Shown here one piece after another: positions 43,719 through 51,113 of a stretch of DNA of 64,000 bases (position 1 is its first letter; each line of letters starts with the position of its first letter). The position numbers were made by a program, and so were the translations under genes. Source of the DNA: JBMOKT01 sp049323895 (lineage in GTDB: Bacteria; Bacillota; Peptococcia; Peptococcales; BICA1-8); the NCBI GenBank assembly GCA_049323895.1, contig JBMOKT010000026.1, positions 62,001 through 126,000 on the forward strand. Direction: 5' to 3'. The notes under the pieces are model-generated. The model was not told the DNA's origin. It ran no database searches and saw only the letters and a list, made by a program, of their open reading frames with translations.

Positions 43719-44390
43719 TTATGCATTTATCAGCAGGTATATTCCAAATATTACCATAATAATTCCGCTTATTTTTTTAATTTTATCACCCCATGGTTTT
43801 ACCCTATCTAAGCCTTTTACCATAGAGGTGAAGGTGCCAATTAAAATCAGGGGAACGCCCTGCCCTAACCCATATGCAAATAGTGCCGCCCCGCCATAAA
43901 GGGGCTTTCCTGTAGAGGCAGTAAAAGTCAATAGTACTGCTAAAACGGGGGTAGCACAGGGCGAAGCAACAAATCCAAAGGCTAAACCCAATAAAAATGC
44001 ACCATGGTATCCACCTACTATTTTCGTAGTTGATTTAAGTCCGGGGAAATTCAAGTTAAATACCTCTAATAAATTCAAACCCATAATAAGGGCAATAATA
44101 CCTGTCAAATAAGGCCAAAAACTGCCAATTCCCTGGCCAAAGACCAGTCCCAAAGAGGCAGCAATTAAACCCATTAGAGAAAAAGTAATTGATAATCCCA
44201 TCACAAAGGAAAAAGACATAATCAACCCTTTAACCTTACTTTTTGCGCTGTAACCACCAATATATCCGATAAGTAGGGGAAGCATCGATAAAAGACAAGG
44301 GTTAAAGCTGGTTACTATACCTACAAAGAAAGTAAGAACAATTGCCCATATTGAACCACTATGAATTAGGTTTGTCAAAGCATCAACCAT
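43719..44390 (-). CDS. ccdA: CcdA/DsbD-type membrane thiol-disulfide transporter
   Basis: About 223 residues from the ATG at 44390, with GAGGTAAGGA upstream; a longer frame starts before that site. Six membrane helices. The two conserved redox cysteines lie in FNPCLLSMLP and ASPCATPVLA, each followed by proline-containing helices as in CcdA. It carries electrons from cytoplasmic thioredoxin to exported thiol proteins. No cytochrome c maturation gene is seen nearby; the trxB gene 2 kb away may supply the reductant. Confidence 0.92.
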   Translation of the reverse strand: MVDALTNLIHSGSIWAIVLTFFVGIVTSFNPCLLSMLPLLIGYIGGYSAKSKVKGLIMSFSFVMGLSITFSLMGLIAASLGLVFGQGIGSFWPYLTGIIALIMGLNLLEVFNLNFPGLKSTTKIVGGYHGAFLLGLAFGFVASPCATPVLAVLLTFTASTGKPLYGGAALFAYGLGQGVPLILIGTFTSMVKGLDRVKPWGDKIKKISGIIMVIFGIYLLINA

Positions 44391-44545
44391 TATCCTTACC
44401 TCACTTTCAAGAGGCAAGAGGCAGGAAGCAAGAAGCAGGAAATAAATAATTAATCTTCTGCCTTTAGCCTTAATAACAAAATCCCTTTACCTGACTTACA
44501 GAGTATCTTATAAGCTACCTTTACCTTCGCGCAACCAATCGTTTT

Positions 44546-45934
44546 TCACTGGTCCCGGTCATCCAGAAACTTTAATGCCTGTAAATAAATTGCACATTCC
44601 AGTCTTTTTTTCTGCAATTCACAGCCCTGCTTATAAGGCTGAAGCAAAGAACCTCCATAGGACAAGTTATTGGCATGACATCCACCACTGCAGAAATACC
44701 GTGCCCAGCAGGACATACATTCATCTTTGTTTAAAACATGGCTTTTTTGAAAGGAACTGCATAAGTCCTTCCTTATTACTCCGTCCTCAACATTACCCAG
44801 CTTATATTCCTCCCTGCCCACAAATTGGTGGCAGGGGTATAAATCCCCCTGGGGACTGACTGCCAGGTATTCATGACCCGCCCCACAACCAGAAAGCCTT
44901 TTAGGCAAACAAGGTCCCTGTTCTAAATTGACATTAAAGTGAAAAAAGTTAAATTCTTCTCCTTGTTTTTCGCAATTCCAGAAATACCTTGTTAAGCTTT
45001 CATACTGCTCCTTTAAAAATGGCAGGTCGTCTTCCTGCAGGGCATAATTCATGTTAGAGGCAGCAACAACAGGTTCAACGGAAATTTCTCTAAAGCCCAG
45101 TTCTCGTAAATGTTTGACATCCTCGGCAAAATCGAGGTTATGCCTGGTAAAGGTGCCCCGAACATAGTAATCCTGGTGGTTTCTGCTGTTTACAAACTCC
45201 ACCAGTTTATCCTTAATTAAATCATAAGAACCCGCTCCCCCTGAAAAGGGACGCATCTTGTCATTTGTTTCCTTGCGTCCGTCAAGACTCAATACAACGC
45301 TCATATTGTTATTATTTAAAAAATCCTGTACCTCTCTTGTGAGAAGTACACCGTTTGTCGTTAACGTAAATTTAATTATTTTTCCTTTTTCATGTGCCTT
45401 TTGATTACCATAGAGAACCAATTCCTTGACTACCTGAAAGTTTAGGAGGGGTTCACCTCCAAAAAAATCTATTTCAATATGCTTACGATTTTGAGAAGCT
45501 TGAAGCAGATAGTCAATAGCCCTTTTGCCCGTTTCCAAGTCCATTAGCGACCTATCCCCACCAAAGGCACCTGTCCCAGCAAAACAATAGCCGCATCTTA
45601 GATTGCAATCATGGGCAATATGCAGGCAGAGGGCCTTAACGATGGGACTAGTGTCAGGCTGGTAATCTGCAGAGGTAATATCCGGGGTGAAAAGAAGTCC
45701 TTGCTTTATCAACTCCTGCAGTTCTTTTTTTACTTCCAGAAGAATATGATCCTCGTATTTTGCCTGTAATGCCTTGTCCGCTTCCTCCCACTGACCACCC
45801 TTTTCTTTTAAAACATCCAAATAGTGTCCAGTAGGCTGATCTATTATATGAACGGAGCCGCTGCTTATGTCCATTAAAATTATAAGTTCATCAAAAGAAA
45901 ACATATGAATATTGTTAAATATTAATTTTTCCAC
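44546..45934 (-). CDS. SCIFF peptide radical-SAM maturase
   Basis: 462 residues with a GTG start. An N-terminal peptide-recognition region comes first (FDELIILMDISSGSVHIIDQ). The radical SAM cluster motif is CNLRCGYC (about residue 116). A C-terminal SPASM region has many Cys (CGAGHEYLAVSPQGDLYPCHQF, CMSCWARYFCSGGCHANN). It installs thioether bonds on the six-cysteine SCIFF peptide, encoded 240 bp upstream; this RiPP pair is nearly universal in Clostridia. The biological role of the product is not established. Confidence 0.93.
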   Translation of the reverse strand: MEKLIFNNIHMFSFDELIILMDISSGSVHIIDQPTGHYLDVLKEKGGQWEEADKALQAKYEDHILLEVKKELQELIKQGLLFTPDITSADYQPDTSPIVKALCLHIAHDCNLRCGYCFAGTGAFGGDRSLMDLETGKRAIDYLLQASQNRKHIEIDFFGGEPLLNFQVVKELVLYGNQKAHEKGKIIKFTLTTNGVLLTREVQDFLNNNNMSVVLSLDGRKETNDKMRPFSGGAGSYDLIKDKLVEFVNSRNHQDYYVRGTFTRHNLDFAEDVKHLRELGFREISVEPVVAASNMNYALQEDDLPFLKEQYESLTRYFWNCEKQGEEFNFFHFNVNLEQGPCLPKRLSGCGAGHEYLAVSPQGDLYPCHQFVGREEYKLGNVEDGVIRKDLCSSFQKSHVLNKDECMSCWARYFCSGGCHANNLSYGGSLLQPYKQGCELQKKRLECAIYLQALKFLDDRDQ

Positions 45935-46000
45935 TCATCTCATCCTTTTATATATTAACATATTATGTTATAGTGATACAATCCTGCATAAATTTTTACT

Positions 46001-46021
46001 ATTAGAAAACACGGCTTACGC
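46001..46021 (+). repeat. dispersed repeat A, short 5' fragment
   Basis: ATTAGAAAACACGGCTTACG is the start of repeat A, cut off where repeat B copy 3 begins. Confidence 0.55.
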
Positions 46022-46025
46022 ATAT

Positions 46026-46148
46026 AAAAAACCGCCTGCGGCGTTTAGTGGCTAGTGGCTAGTTGTTAGTGGCTAGTAAAACACATTAAAAAGCTGTACT
46101 GGGCTAGTTATCCACAACTAAAAATTTATTTTTTCCTAAACGATAAAA
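46026..46148 (+). repeat. dispersed repeat B, copy 3, with DnaA box
   Basis: Same ends as copies 1 and 2 with TTATCCACA at 46108-46116, and an extra about 45-bp insert of GTGGCTAGT-type sequence. It abuts the terminator of the SCIFF gene and separates it from its maturase. Confidence 0.85.
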
Positions 46149-46171
46149 AAAACTAGACCCTTCGGGTCTAT
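46145..46171 (-). terminator. terminator of the SCIFF precursor gene
   Basis: TAGACCC-GAA-GGGTCTA hairpin followed by a T8 run on the minus strand. It leaves the abundant precursor transcript separate from the maturase. Confidence 0.85.
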
Positions 46172-46172
46172 T

Positions 46173-46322
46173 CTAGCTGTTTTTACAAACCTGATTTCCT
46201 ACAGTGCAGGAAGTTTTGCAAGCTGATTGGCAGGATGTTTGGCATTCACCGCAACCACCTGTTTTTAAGGTCTGCTGGAGTTTTTGGCTGTTTATAGTTT
46301 TAATATGTACCTGCTTTTCCAT
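46173..46322 (-). CDS. scfA: SCIFF ranthipeptide precursor (six cysteines in forty-five residues)
   Basis: 49 residues. The leader (about 1-22) is MEKQVHIKTINSQKLQQTLK, followed by a core with exactly six cysteines (24, 27, 31, 35, 39, 46) in GGCGECQTSCQSACKTSCTV. This is the hallmark of the SCIFF peptide. The ATG has AAGGAGGG upstream and a good promoter lies 40-70 bp before it. The radical-SAM maturase is the next gene downstream. Thioether cross-links in the mature product are inferred from the family. Confidence 0.95.
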   Translation of the reverse strand: MEKQVHIKTINSQKLQQTLKTGGCGECQTSCQSACKTSCTVGNQVCKNS

Positions 46323-46360
46323 TTGACTAACCCTCCTTCTTTTTAACCATTAACATTAAA

Positions 46361-46389
46361 ATTATATCATGATGGATATAAGTTAACAA
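46361..46389 (-). promoter_or_regulatory. sigma-A type promoter of the SCIFF gene
   Basis: TTGTTA (46384-46389) and TATAAT (46361-46366) on the minus strand with 17-bp spacing. Confidence 0.7.
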
Positions 46390-46456
46390 TATTTTGCTTA
46401 AAGACTATGTATATTAAGGGTAATTGAACCTGTCTTTTTTCTTTCGATACACCACC

Positions 46457-46676
46457 CGGGAGGTCTTGCTTTACAGTATAAATATGGAGCGGACACCTCT
46501 CAAAACTTTTTAATCAAAATTATATTTTGATTAATTATAGCAAAAAGCTTCCACAAACTCGGGAGACCTTGATTTACAATATTTAAATGGAACGATGTTA
46601 ATTCCCTACAAATTAGGTGTTTTCGTTACCTTTCGTTAATTTTGCATTTTTTAGTTTACAAATTGTAAAATCAAGG
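46457..46676. repeat. duplicated 37-bp element and inverted repeat in an AT-rich gap
   Basis: CGGGAGGTCTTGCTTTACAG (46457) recurs imperfectly as CGGGAGACCTTGATTTACAA (46560). Within this, CCTTGATTTACAAT (46567) is mirrored by ATTGTAAAATCAAGG (46662) with one extra base. The roughly 110-bp unit with inverted ends could be a small non-autonomous element. No gene is seen from 46390 to 46762. Confidence 0.4.
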
Positions 46677-46762
46677 GTTTTAAAGTTTTGTTTTTTCGAT
46701 TGATTCTTTTAAACGTGATATTTTTTATGTGTATTAGCAGCAACTATATATATTTAAAATAT

Positions 46763-47020
46763 TTATACTTCAGGGTTAGAATGGCTCCCACCTTTGCACA
46801 CTTCTTTGTAAAGCTGTTGTTTTACTGACTCCTTTAAAAAAGCAAACAAGGTCTTTTCCCAGTTATTATTTTTTAATTTGTTATTTAAGGCCATTTTTAC
46901 TTCGTAGTCAAATCTTGTATTATTTATTGAACGCAAAAGTTGCCAATAAAAAATCCAAGAGAGATCAGTGTCATTGGCAACAATAACAAACCCATGAAAA
47001 AACCATCGATGAAAAGCAGA
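46763..47020 (-). pseudogene. C-terminal fragment of an unknown protein
   Basis: An open minus-strand frame of about 85 codons without a start codon and ribosome site. It reads FVIVANDTDLSWIFYWQLL, later FDYEVKMALNNKLKNNN, and ends CKGGSHSNPEV-stop. Its upstream part runs opposite to the transposase remnant, whose left end lies near 46985. It may therefore be a gene end cut by that insertion, or a chance frame. No family recognised. Confidence 0.3.
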
Positions 47021-47682
47021 TCATTTTTTATTCAAGAGACTATGACCGACGCGCTAAAGCAGAAAGAGAACCTGCTTTACTTAAAGCCATGGAACTTGTA
47101 AACGATTCTGGGAAGTATAACAGGGCCACTTCTTATGGTGCCGCCAAATATGTTAAGAATCGCGAATATGATAAAGAAACTGGCGAAATCATTACATTAA
47201 AAAAGAAACCCATATTTGATAAAGAAAAGCTGCGTGAAGAAGAAAAGTTTGATGGCTACTATGCCATTGTAACGAGTGAACTTGATAAATCCGACCAGGA
47301 AATTATCGATATCTACCGTGGGCTTTGGCGGATTGAAGAATTTTTCAAAATCACAAAAAGTGACTTGAAAACCAGGCCTGTTTACCTTTCCAGGCAAGAC
47401 CGCATTGAATCGCATTTTCTTATTTGCTTTATGGCACTCACCATCATTAGGATTGTCCAGCACAAACTAGGCGGCAAGTATTCCGCAAACCATATCATCG
47501 AAAGCCTGCGCAGGATAAAATGCACTAGGGTCGATAAAAACCTCTACATCTTCGATTATGTTGATGAAATATCTTTGGCGATAAAGGAGGCTTTGGACGT
47601 GGATTTTTCAAAAGAATTCCTCACACTGAAAGAAATAAAAAATATTTTGGCATTGTCAAAAAGGTCCTCTTTTGCACTATAA
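46987..47682 (+). mobile_element. 5'-truncated IS1634-family (IS4-like) transposase
   Basis: An open frame from 46987 to 47682 has no start before an internal ATG at 47089. The C-terminal part of a DDE transposase is clear: YYAIVTSELDKSDQEIIDIY, then RGLWRIEEFFKITKSDLK (containing the catalytic Glu region), RPVYLSRQDRIESHFLICFM and a conserved end. IS1634-type transposases are about 550-600 residues, so well over half is missing at the N-terminus, including most catalytic Asp residues. It is inactive and marks the left edge of an accessory region. Confidence 0.8.
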
Positions 47683-47696
47683 CTTTTTGCACAAAT

Positions 47697-47745
47697 AAAA
47701 AGCCCGCCAGCCATTGATTTGCAATGGTTGCGGGCCTTTTTATTT
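47697..47745. terminator. bidirectional terminator between the transposase remnant and the HEPN gene
   Basis: AAAAAGCCCGC and GCGGGCCTTTTT arms around an inner CCATTG / CAATGG helix. T-runs occur in both directions. Confidence 0.75.
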
Positions 47746-47818
47746 AATTTTGCTTCGAAAGTCAGGTTATAAGTAAAAATGGGACAAAAAATCCCTGGCT
47801 ATGACCAAGGAATTCTAC

Positions 47819-48213
47819 TTAAGAAGTTTTACTTAATACTTCCATTATTTCATTCGCATATAATATGTTTTTTAAACACTCAAGTTTATTTATATTAGTA
47901 TAAGTGTTTTTATAATCTGCATCATTTCTATTTATTCGTAATCTATCTAAATTTGCTCCAACCTTCTTATAGTTAACATCTTCACTATCTTTATAAAATT
48001 CTTTTACCTTTAGATGTGCTTCCGCGTTATTAGGTATGGTGGTTAAGTTATTTTCAACTATAAAATCTCTTGCAACGCAAAATGCTCCATAATAAGCTCT
48101 GCTTATCGCTGTACGTTGCTTCGCTTCTATAAGCATAAATCTTCGTCGGATTTAGATTTAGTATTGTATAATTCTTCAGCTAAAGCGATATACTTATCCC
48201 AATGAAAACTCAT
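47819..48213 (-). pseudogene. HEPN-type protein gene, split by a frameshift
   Basis: Two overlapping frames together give one about 130-residue protein. The first (48213 to 48127) reads MSFHWDKYIALAEELYNTKS and stops. The second (from 48136) reads IEAKQRTAISRAYYGAFC, then AHLKVKEFYKDSEDVNYK, and LDRLRINRNDADY. Intact relatives of this HEPN group have both halves in one frame and end with the RN(K/D)ADY signature. The start at 48213 overlaps the stop of the preceding gene as ATGA, which supports it as the true start. HEPN domains are often RNases or partners in toxin-antitoxin and defence systems. Either the gene is broken, two peptides are made, or the base call is wrong. Confidence 0.75.
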
Positions 48214-48737
48214 ACAAACTCCAAGTCTATACAAAGCTTGCTTTTTGTTAAATGTATCTTTTTGAGCCACCATTCCTCGTCAAATATCTTTAACTGCTTC
48301 AAGTAGTCCAATGCCTCTTCTGGCTCACATTCAAGTAAAATTTTAACAACCAATTTTTCCTGGCTCTGCATGTCCGGATCATTTATTTTTGAGATGGTTA
48401 GTCTTTCATATTTTCTAAAGTACAATTTAGCATTAACAAAATTTTCGAATAAAACTGGTATTAAAAAATCATTAGTTTCTAGAAAATTTCTAATATCTTC
48501 AGGGGCAGTAAATGAATAAATTCTTTCTAACAAATCAATATCATAAATTTTATTTTTTATAATAGAATTACCATAATCTTGCCAATCCAAATATTCTACA
48601 TCAACTAAATGACCAAGTGTTGAATGAGGTAGGTGGAAATCAAAAAACTTACTATTTATTTTAGGAATTTCATTAAAGCCCCAATTTAGTTTCGAGTTAT
48701 TATGAAGGTCAATCTGATTAGATGTGATTATCATCAT
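48210..48737 (-). CDS. unknown protein, middle gene of a TIGR04255/HEPN cassette
   Basis: About 175 residues; the ATG at 48737 follows GGGAGGT, while a longer frame starts upstream of that site. No family recognised. It starts MMIITSNQIDLHNNSKLNWG. The C-terminal third is helical and acidic (KLVVKILLECEPEEALDYLK, then FDEEWWLKKI). It has no membrane segment or signal peptide. It overlaps the TIGR04255 gene by 20 nt and the HEPN gene by 4 nt (ATGA), so the three are made as a unit. A role as structural partner of one of the two is likely but inferred. Confidence 0.75.
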   Translation of the reverse strand: MMIITSNQIDLHNNSKLNWGFNEIPKINSKFFDFHLPHSTLGHLVDVEYLDWQDYGNSIIKNKIYDIDLLERIYSFTAPEDIRNFLETNDFLIPVLFENFVNAKLYFRKYERLTISKINDPDMQSQEKLVVKILLECEPEEALDYLKQLKIFDEEWWLKKIHLTKSKLCIDLEFV

Positions 48738-49464
48738 ATTCGTTAACCTCCCCAAATAAACTTCGTGATTTATCCGTAATACAAGCTTCGAACTTCTCTT
48801 TTATTATCTTATTTGCCTTTCCTAACCATTCTGTAAGATTCTCTACTTTATCAATTGCATTACTATAATACTCTAATTCCAATATAAATGATGTTTCATT
48901 AGGCTTATTAGGTTTAGTATTATTTAATACCAGTTTTAGAATATCTTCGCTTTCATTGTATGGTATTTTTATACCCACTATGAAGGAGCTTATCTCCTCG
49001 GTAATTTTCGCTTCGATATTTGGACGAAAATTAAAATAATCTTCAATCTTAAGGTTTTCTTCCCCAATGTTTATTTGATTTAAGTACTTTAAGCTTATTT
49101 TATTTATTTTGATAGGTGATAACTCTTTAAAATATACCTCTATTGTCTTTTTTATAAGTTCAAAGTATTCTTCCCATACTGTATAGTTTTTTATTTTATT
49201 TATCATTAATAGGTCAGGGCCCACCTGGACAAAAGTGCTTTCATCTTCTGTGCTAAACTTTGCGATAGAAGTTCTGACTATTTCTGGGGTCGGATTATCG
49301 CTAGATATTCTTATGGTATTATGGCTTCCTTCCTTCCTATTAGGGAATGTATCTTTTAGATTAGAATAAATTATACCAGGTACAGCTGGGTCCCAGTTGT
49401 TATTTTCAAGTTCAATTTCAAATATAACCTCTACTAACGGCGGATTATTATAGACCTTTTTCAA
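48718..49464 (-). CDS. TIGR04255-family protein
   Basis: 248 residues with a TTG start behind GGGAGGT. It starts KKVYNNPPLVEVIFEIELEN, the characteristic opening of the sporadically distributed TIGR04255 family, and has WEEYFELIKKTIEVYFKELS and ISLKYLNQINI in the middle. The family has about this length and no known activity; it turns up patchily in genomes, often near mobile DNA. It is first in a three-gene operon with its own promoter, followed by an unknown gene and a HEPN gene. The sporadic distribution and company suggest defence or toxin-antitoxin function, which is inference. Confidence 0.82.
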   Translation of the reverse strand: MKKVYNNPPLVEVIFEIELENNNWDPAVPGIIYSNLKDTFPNRKEGSHNTIRISSDNPTPEIVRTSIAKFSTEDESTFVQVGPDLLMINKIKNYTVWEEYFELIKKTIEVYFKELSPIKINKISLKYLNQINIGEENLKIEDYFNFRPNIEAKITEEISSFIVGIKIPYNESEDILKLVLNNTKPNKPNETSFILELEYYSNAIDKVENLTEWLGKANKIIKEKFEACITDKSRSLFGEVNEYDDNHI

Positions 49465-49510
49465 TTTAGGAACCTCCCAAAGACACTAAAAGCAAATGTA
49501 AAACAATTTA

Positions 49511-49540
49511 ATTATATTATCCCCTATTAATTAAAAACAA
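49511..49540 (-). promoter_or_regulatory. promoter of the TIGR04255/HEPN cassette
   Basis: TTGTTT (49535-49540) and TATAAT (49511-49516) on the minus strand with 18-bp spacing, about 50 bp before the TTG start. The cassette thus has independent expression. Confidence 0.5.
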
Positions 49541-49588
49541 ATATTTATTCTACATAAATTTTAAAAAACCCTTTGTTGTATTTTGTCG

Positions 49589-49637
49589 AAAAAATAAAAA
49601 ACTCAGAGGAACTTCGATATATTCTCTGGGGCTCTGT
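49589..49637 (-). terminator. terminator-like hairpin downstream of the excisionase remnant
   Basis: CAGAG / CTCTG stem, weak, followed by TTTTTTATTTTTT on the minus strand. Confidence 0.45.
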
Positions 49638-49715
49638 TTATCCTATTATAATTTTAATTTTGTTTTAACTTTCTTCCGGGAATCCCATGGCTTAATTTCT
49701 ACCTTTTTGTTGTCC

Positions 49716-49893
49716 CTATAATGCTAATGAGTTAACCCACTCTTCAAGCTGTTCTTCTGATTACTCTCCAGCATCCACCAACCTTTAAGCATGGAAAACC
49801 ATTTTGTTCCCTTTTAGCAACAATGGTATACATTGTTGCCTCGCTAACATTCAAAATCTCCCGAGCCTCTTTAAGTTTTAAAAGTCTATTCAT
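49716..49893 (-). pseudogene. excisionase-type HTH DNA-binding protein, frameshifted
   Basis: The ATG at 49893 opens MNRLLKLKEAREILNVSEAT, then FPCLKVGGCWRV, the standard MerR-like fold of excisionase-family proteins. Reading then shifts: the in-frame stop comes at 49744, whereas the expected ending EEQLEEWVNSL is found in another frame up to 49716. One inserted or deleted base near 49765 explains this. AGGAG lies before the ATG. Such proteins steer integrases; none is seen here, so it is the leftover of an integrated element beside tRNA-Gly. Confidence 0.65.
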
Positions 49894-50053
49894 TAAGTTA
49901 TTCTCCTGTCAGCTATCAGTTTAAAAAAACAATTCGTAACTAACACACTATCATAGAATACTTTTACATCTATAAACATTTATGTTGGTCGTTGTCAAAA
50001 TGTTGTCAAAAAGGCTCCCCGTCATAAGGAAGCCTTTAAATTCAATATTTTTT

Positions 50054-50129
50054 TGGAGCGGATGACGGGGCTCGAACCCGCAACCCTCGGCTTGGGAAGC
50101 CGATACTCTACCAATTGAGCTACATCCGC
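50054..50129 (-). tRNA. tRNA-Gly (anticodon TCC), CCA encoded
   Basis: Acceptor GCGGATG pairs with CATCCGC; the anticodon arm TCGGC-TTCCCAA-GCCGA gives TCC; the T loop is GGTTCGA. The accessory island and the excisionase remnant lie on its 3' side, the usual side for integration. Confidence 0.95.
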
Positions 50130-50223
50130 TGGTTTTAATTTGCAATGACTATATTCTATATTTTAAATCCATTTTTGTTTTTTAGCAAGGAGGATTGCTT
50201 TTTAGTCATTAAATATTTTCCTT

Positions 50224-50311
50224 AGTTAGAACAACACGGCTTGCGCCAAGCCTTTCGTGACTGCGGAAGCCGATGTTGCACTTATACTTATTACCTTGTA
50301 AAAGTTATACT
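50224..50311 (+). repeat. dispersed repeat A, copy 6
   Basis: GTTAGAACAACACGGCTTGC through TTGTAAAAGTTATACT. It is full length and is followed after 10 bp by repeat B copy 4. Confidence 0.85.
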
Positions 50312-50321
50312 CCCTTATAAC

Positions 50322-50398
50322 AAAAAACCGCCTGCGACGTTTAGTGGCTAGTTGATTAGTTATCCACAACTAAAAAATTAATTTTTTCCTGGTGTTAT
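50322..50398 (+). repeat. dispersed repeat B, copy 4, with DnaA box
   Basis: AAAAAACCGCCTGCGACGTT to TTTTTTCCTGG, with TTATCCACA at 50360-50368. It abuts the terminator of the tRNA array. Confidence 0.85.
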
Positions 50399-50434
50399 AA
50401 AAAAAATCAGCTGCATTATACAGCTGATTTTTTA
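50392..50434 (-). terminator. terminator of the tRNA array
   Basis: AAAATCAGCTG / CAGCTGATTTT perfect hairpin with a 7-nt loop and a T-run on the minus strand, directly after tRNA-Phe. Confidence 0.88.
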
Positions 50435-50435
50435 A

Positions 50436-50511
<76 letters not shown>

Positions 50512-50514
50512 ATA

Positions 50515-50590
50515 TGGCGGAGCTGACGGGAATCGAACCCGCGGTCTTCGGCGTGACAGGCCGACATGTTAACCGCTACACCACAGCTCC
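50515..50590 (-). tRNA. tRNA-Asp (anticodon GTC), CCA encoded
   Basis: Acceptor GGAGCTG pairs with CAGCTCC; discriminator G; anticodon loop CTGTCAC. Three bases from tRNA-Phe. Confidence 0.96.
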
Positions 50591-50666
50591 AGTTCATGAG
50601 GCAGGATGCATGACGCAGGAGGCAAGATTACTAAACTTCCTGCTTCTGTCCTTTTGCTTCTTGAAA

Positions 50667-50743
50667 TGGTGACGCGTACGGGATTCGAACCCGTGGATGC
50701 CAGCGTGAAAGGCTGGTGAGTTAAGCCGCTTCTCCAACGCGCC
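50667..50743 (-). tRNA. tRNA-Glu (anticodon TTC), copy 1
   Basis: Acceptor GGCGCGT pairs with ACGCGTC (one G-T); anticodon loop CTTTCAC. Identical to the copy at 51037, as is much of the sequence beside it. Confidence 0.95.
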
Positions 50744-50882
50744 AAAATTAGTGACTAGTTTTAATAGTGACTAGTAAAAGAATGGTAGCCAATCATTCAT
50801 GAAATGCCAAGCTTCAAGTTAGTGTCAAAGCAGAGGTCAGGTTTTTCCGACTTCTGATTTCCGACGACCGACTTCTTTTTGA

Positions 50883-50958
50883 TGGTGGGCGATGACAGGA
50901 TCGAACTGCCGACCCCCTGCTTGTAAGGCAGGTGCTCTCCCAGCTGAGCTAATCGCCC
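50883..50958 (-). tRNA. tRNA-Val (anticodon TAC), CCA encoded
   Basis: Acceptor GGGCGAT pairs with ATCGCCC; anticodon loop CTTACAA. It lies between the two tRNA-Glu copies. Confidence 0.96.
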
Positions 50959-51036
50959 CTAACGGAGGTCAGATATCGGAGCTTAGAAGTCAGATTGTTT
51001 TCCGACTTCCGAATTCCGACGACCGACTTCTGCTGT

Positions 51037-51113
51037 TGGTGACGCGTACGGGATTCGAACCCGTGGATGCCAGCGTGAAAGGCTGGTGAGTTAAGCCGCT
51101 TCTCCAACGCGCC
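51037..51113 (-). tRNA. tRNA-Glu (anticodon TTC), copy 2
   Basis: Base-for-base the same gene as copy 1, with the same CCA and the same sequence for over 100 bp on its 5' side, apart from small indels. Confidence 0.95.

Noticed and set aside
36152..50368. DnaA boxes as evidence for oriC inside the window
   Set aside because: The four boxes are kilobases apart inside repeats; there is no box cluster, AT-rich unwinding region or dnaA/dnaN pair.
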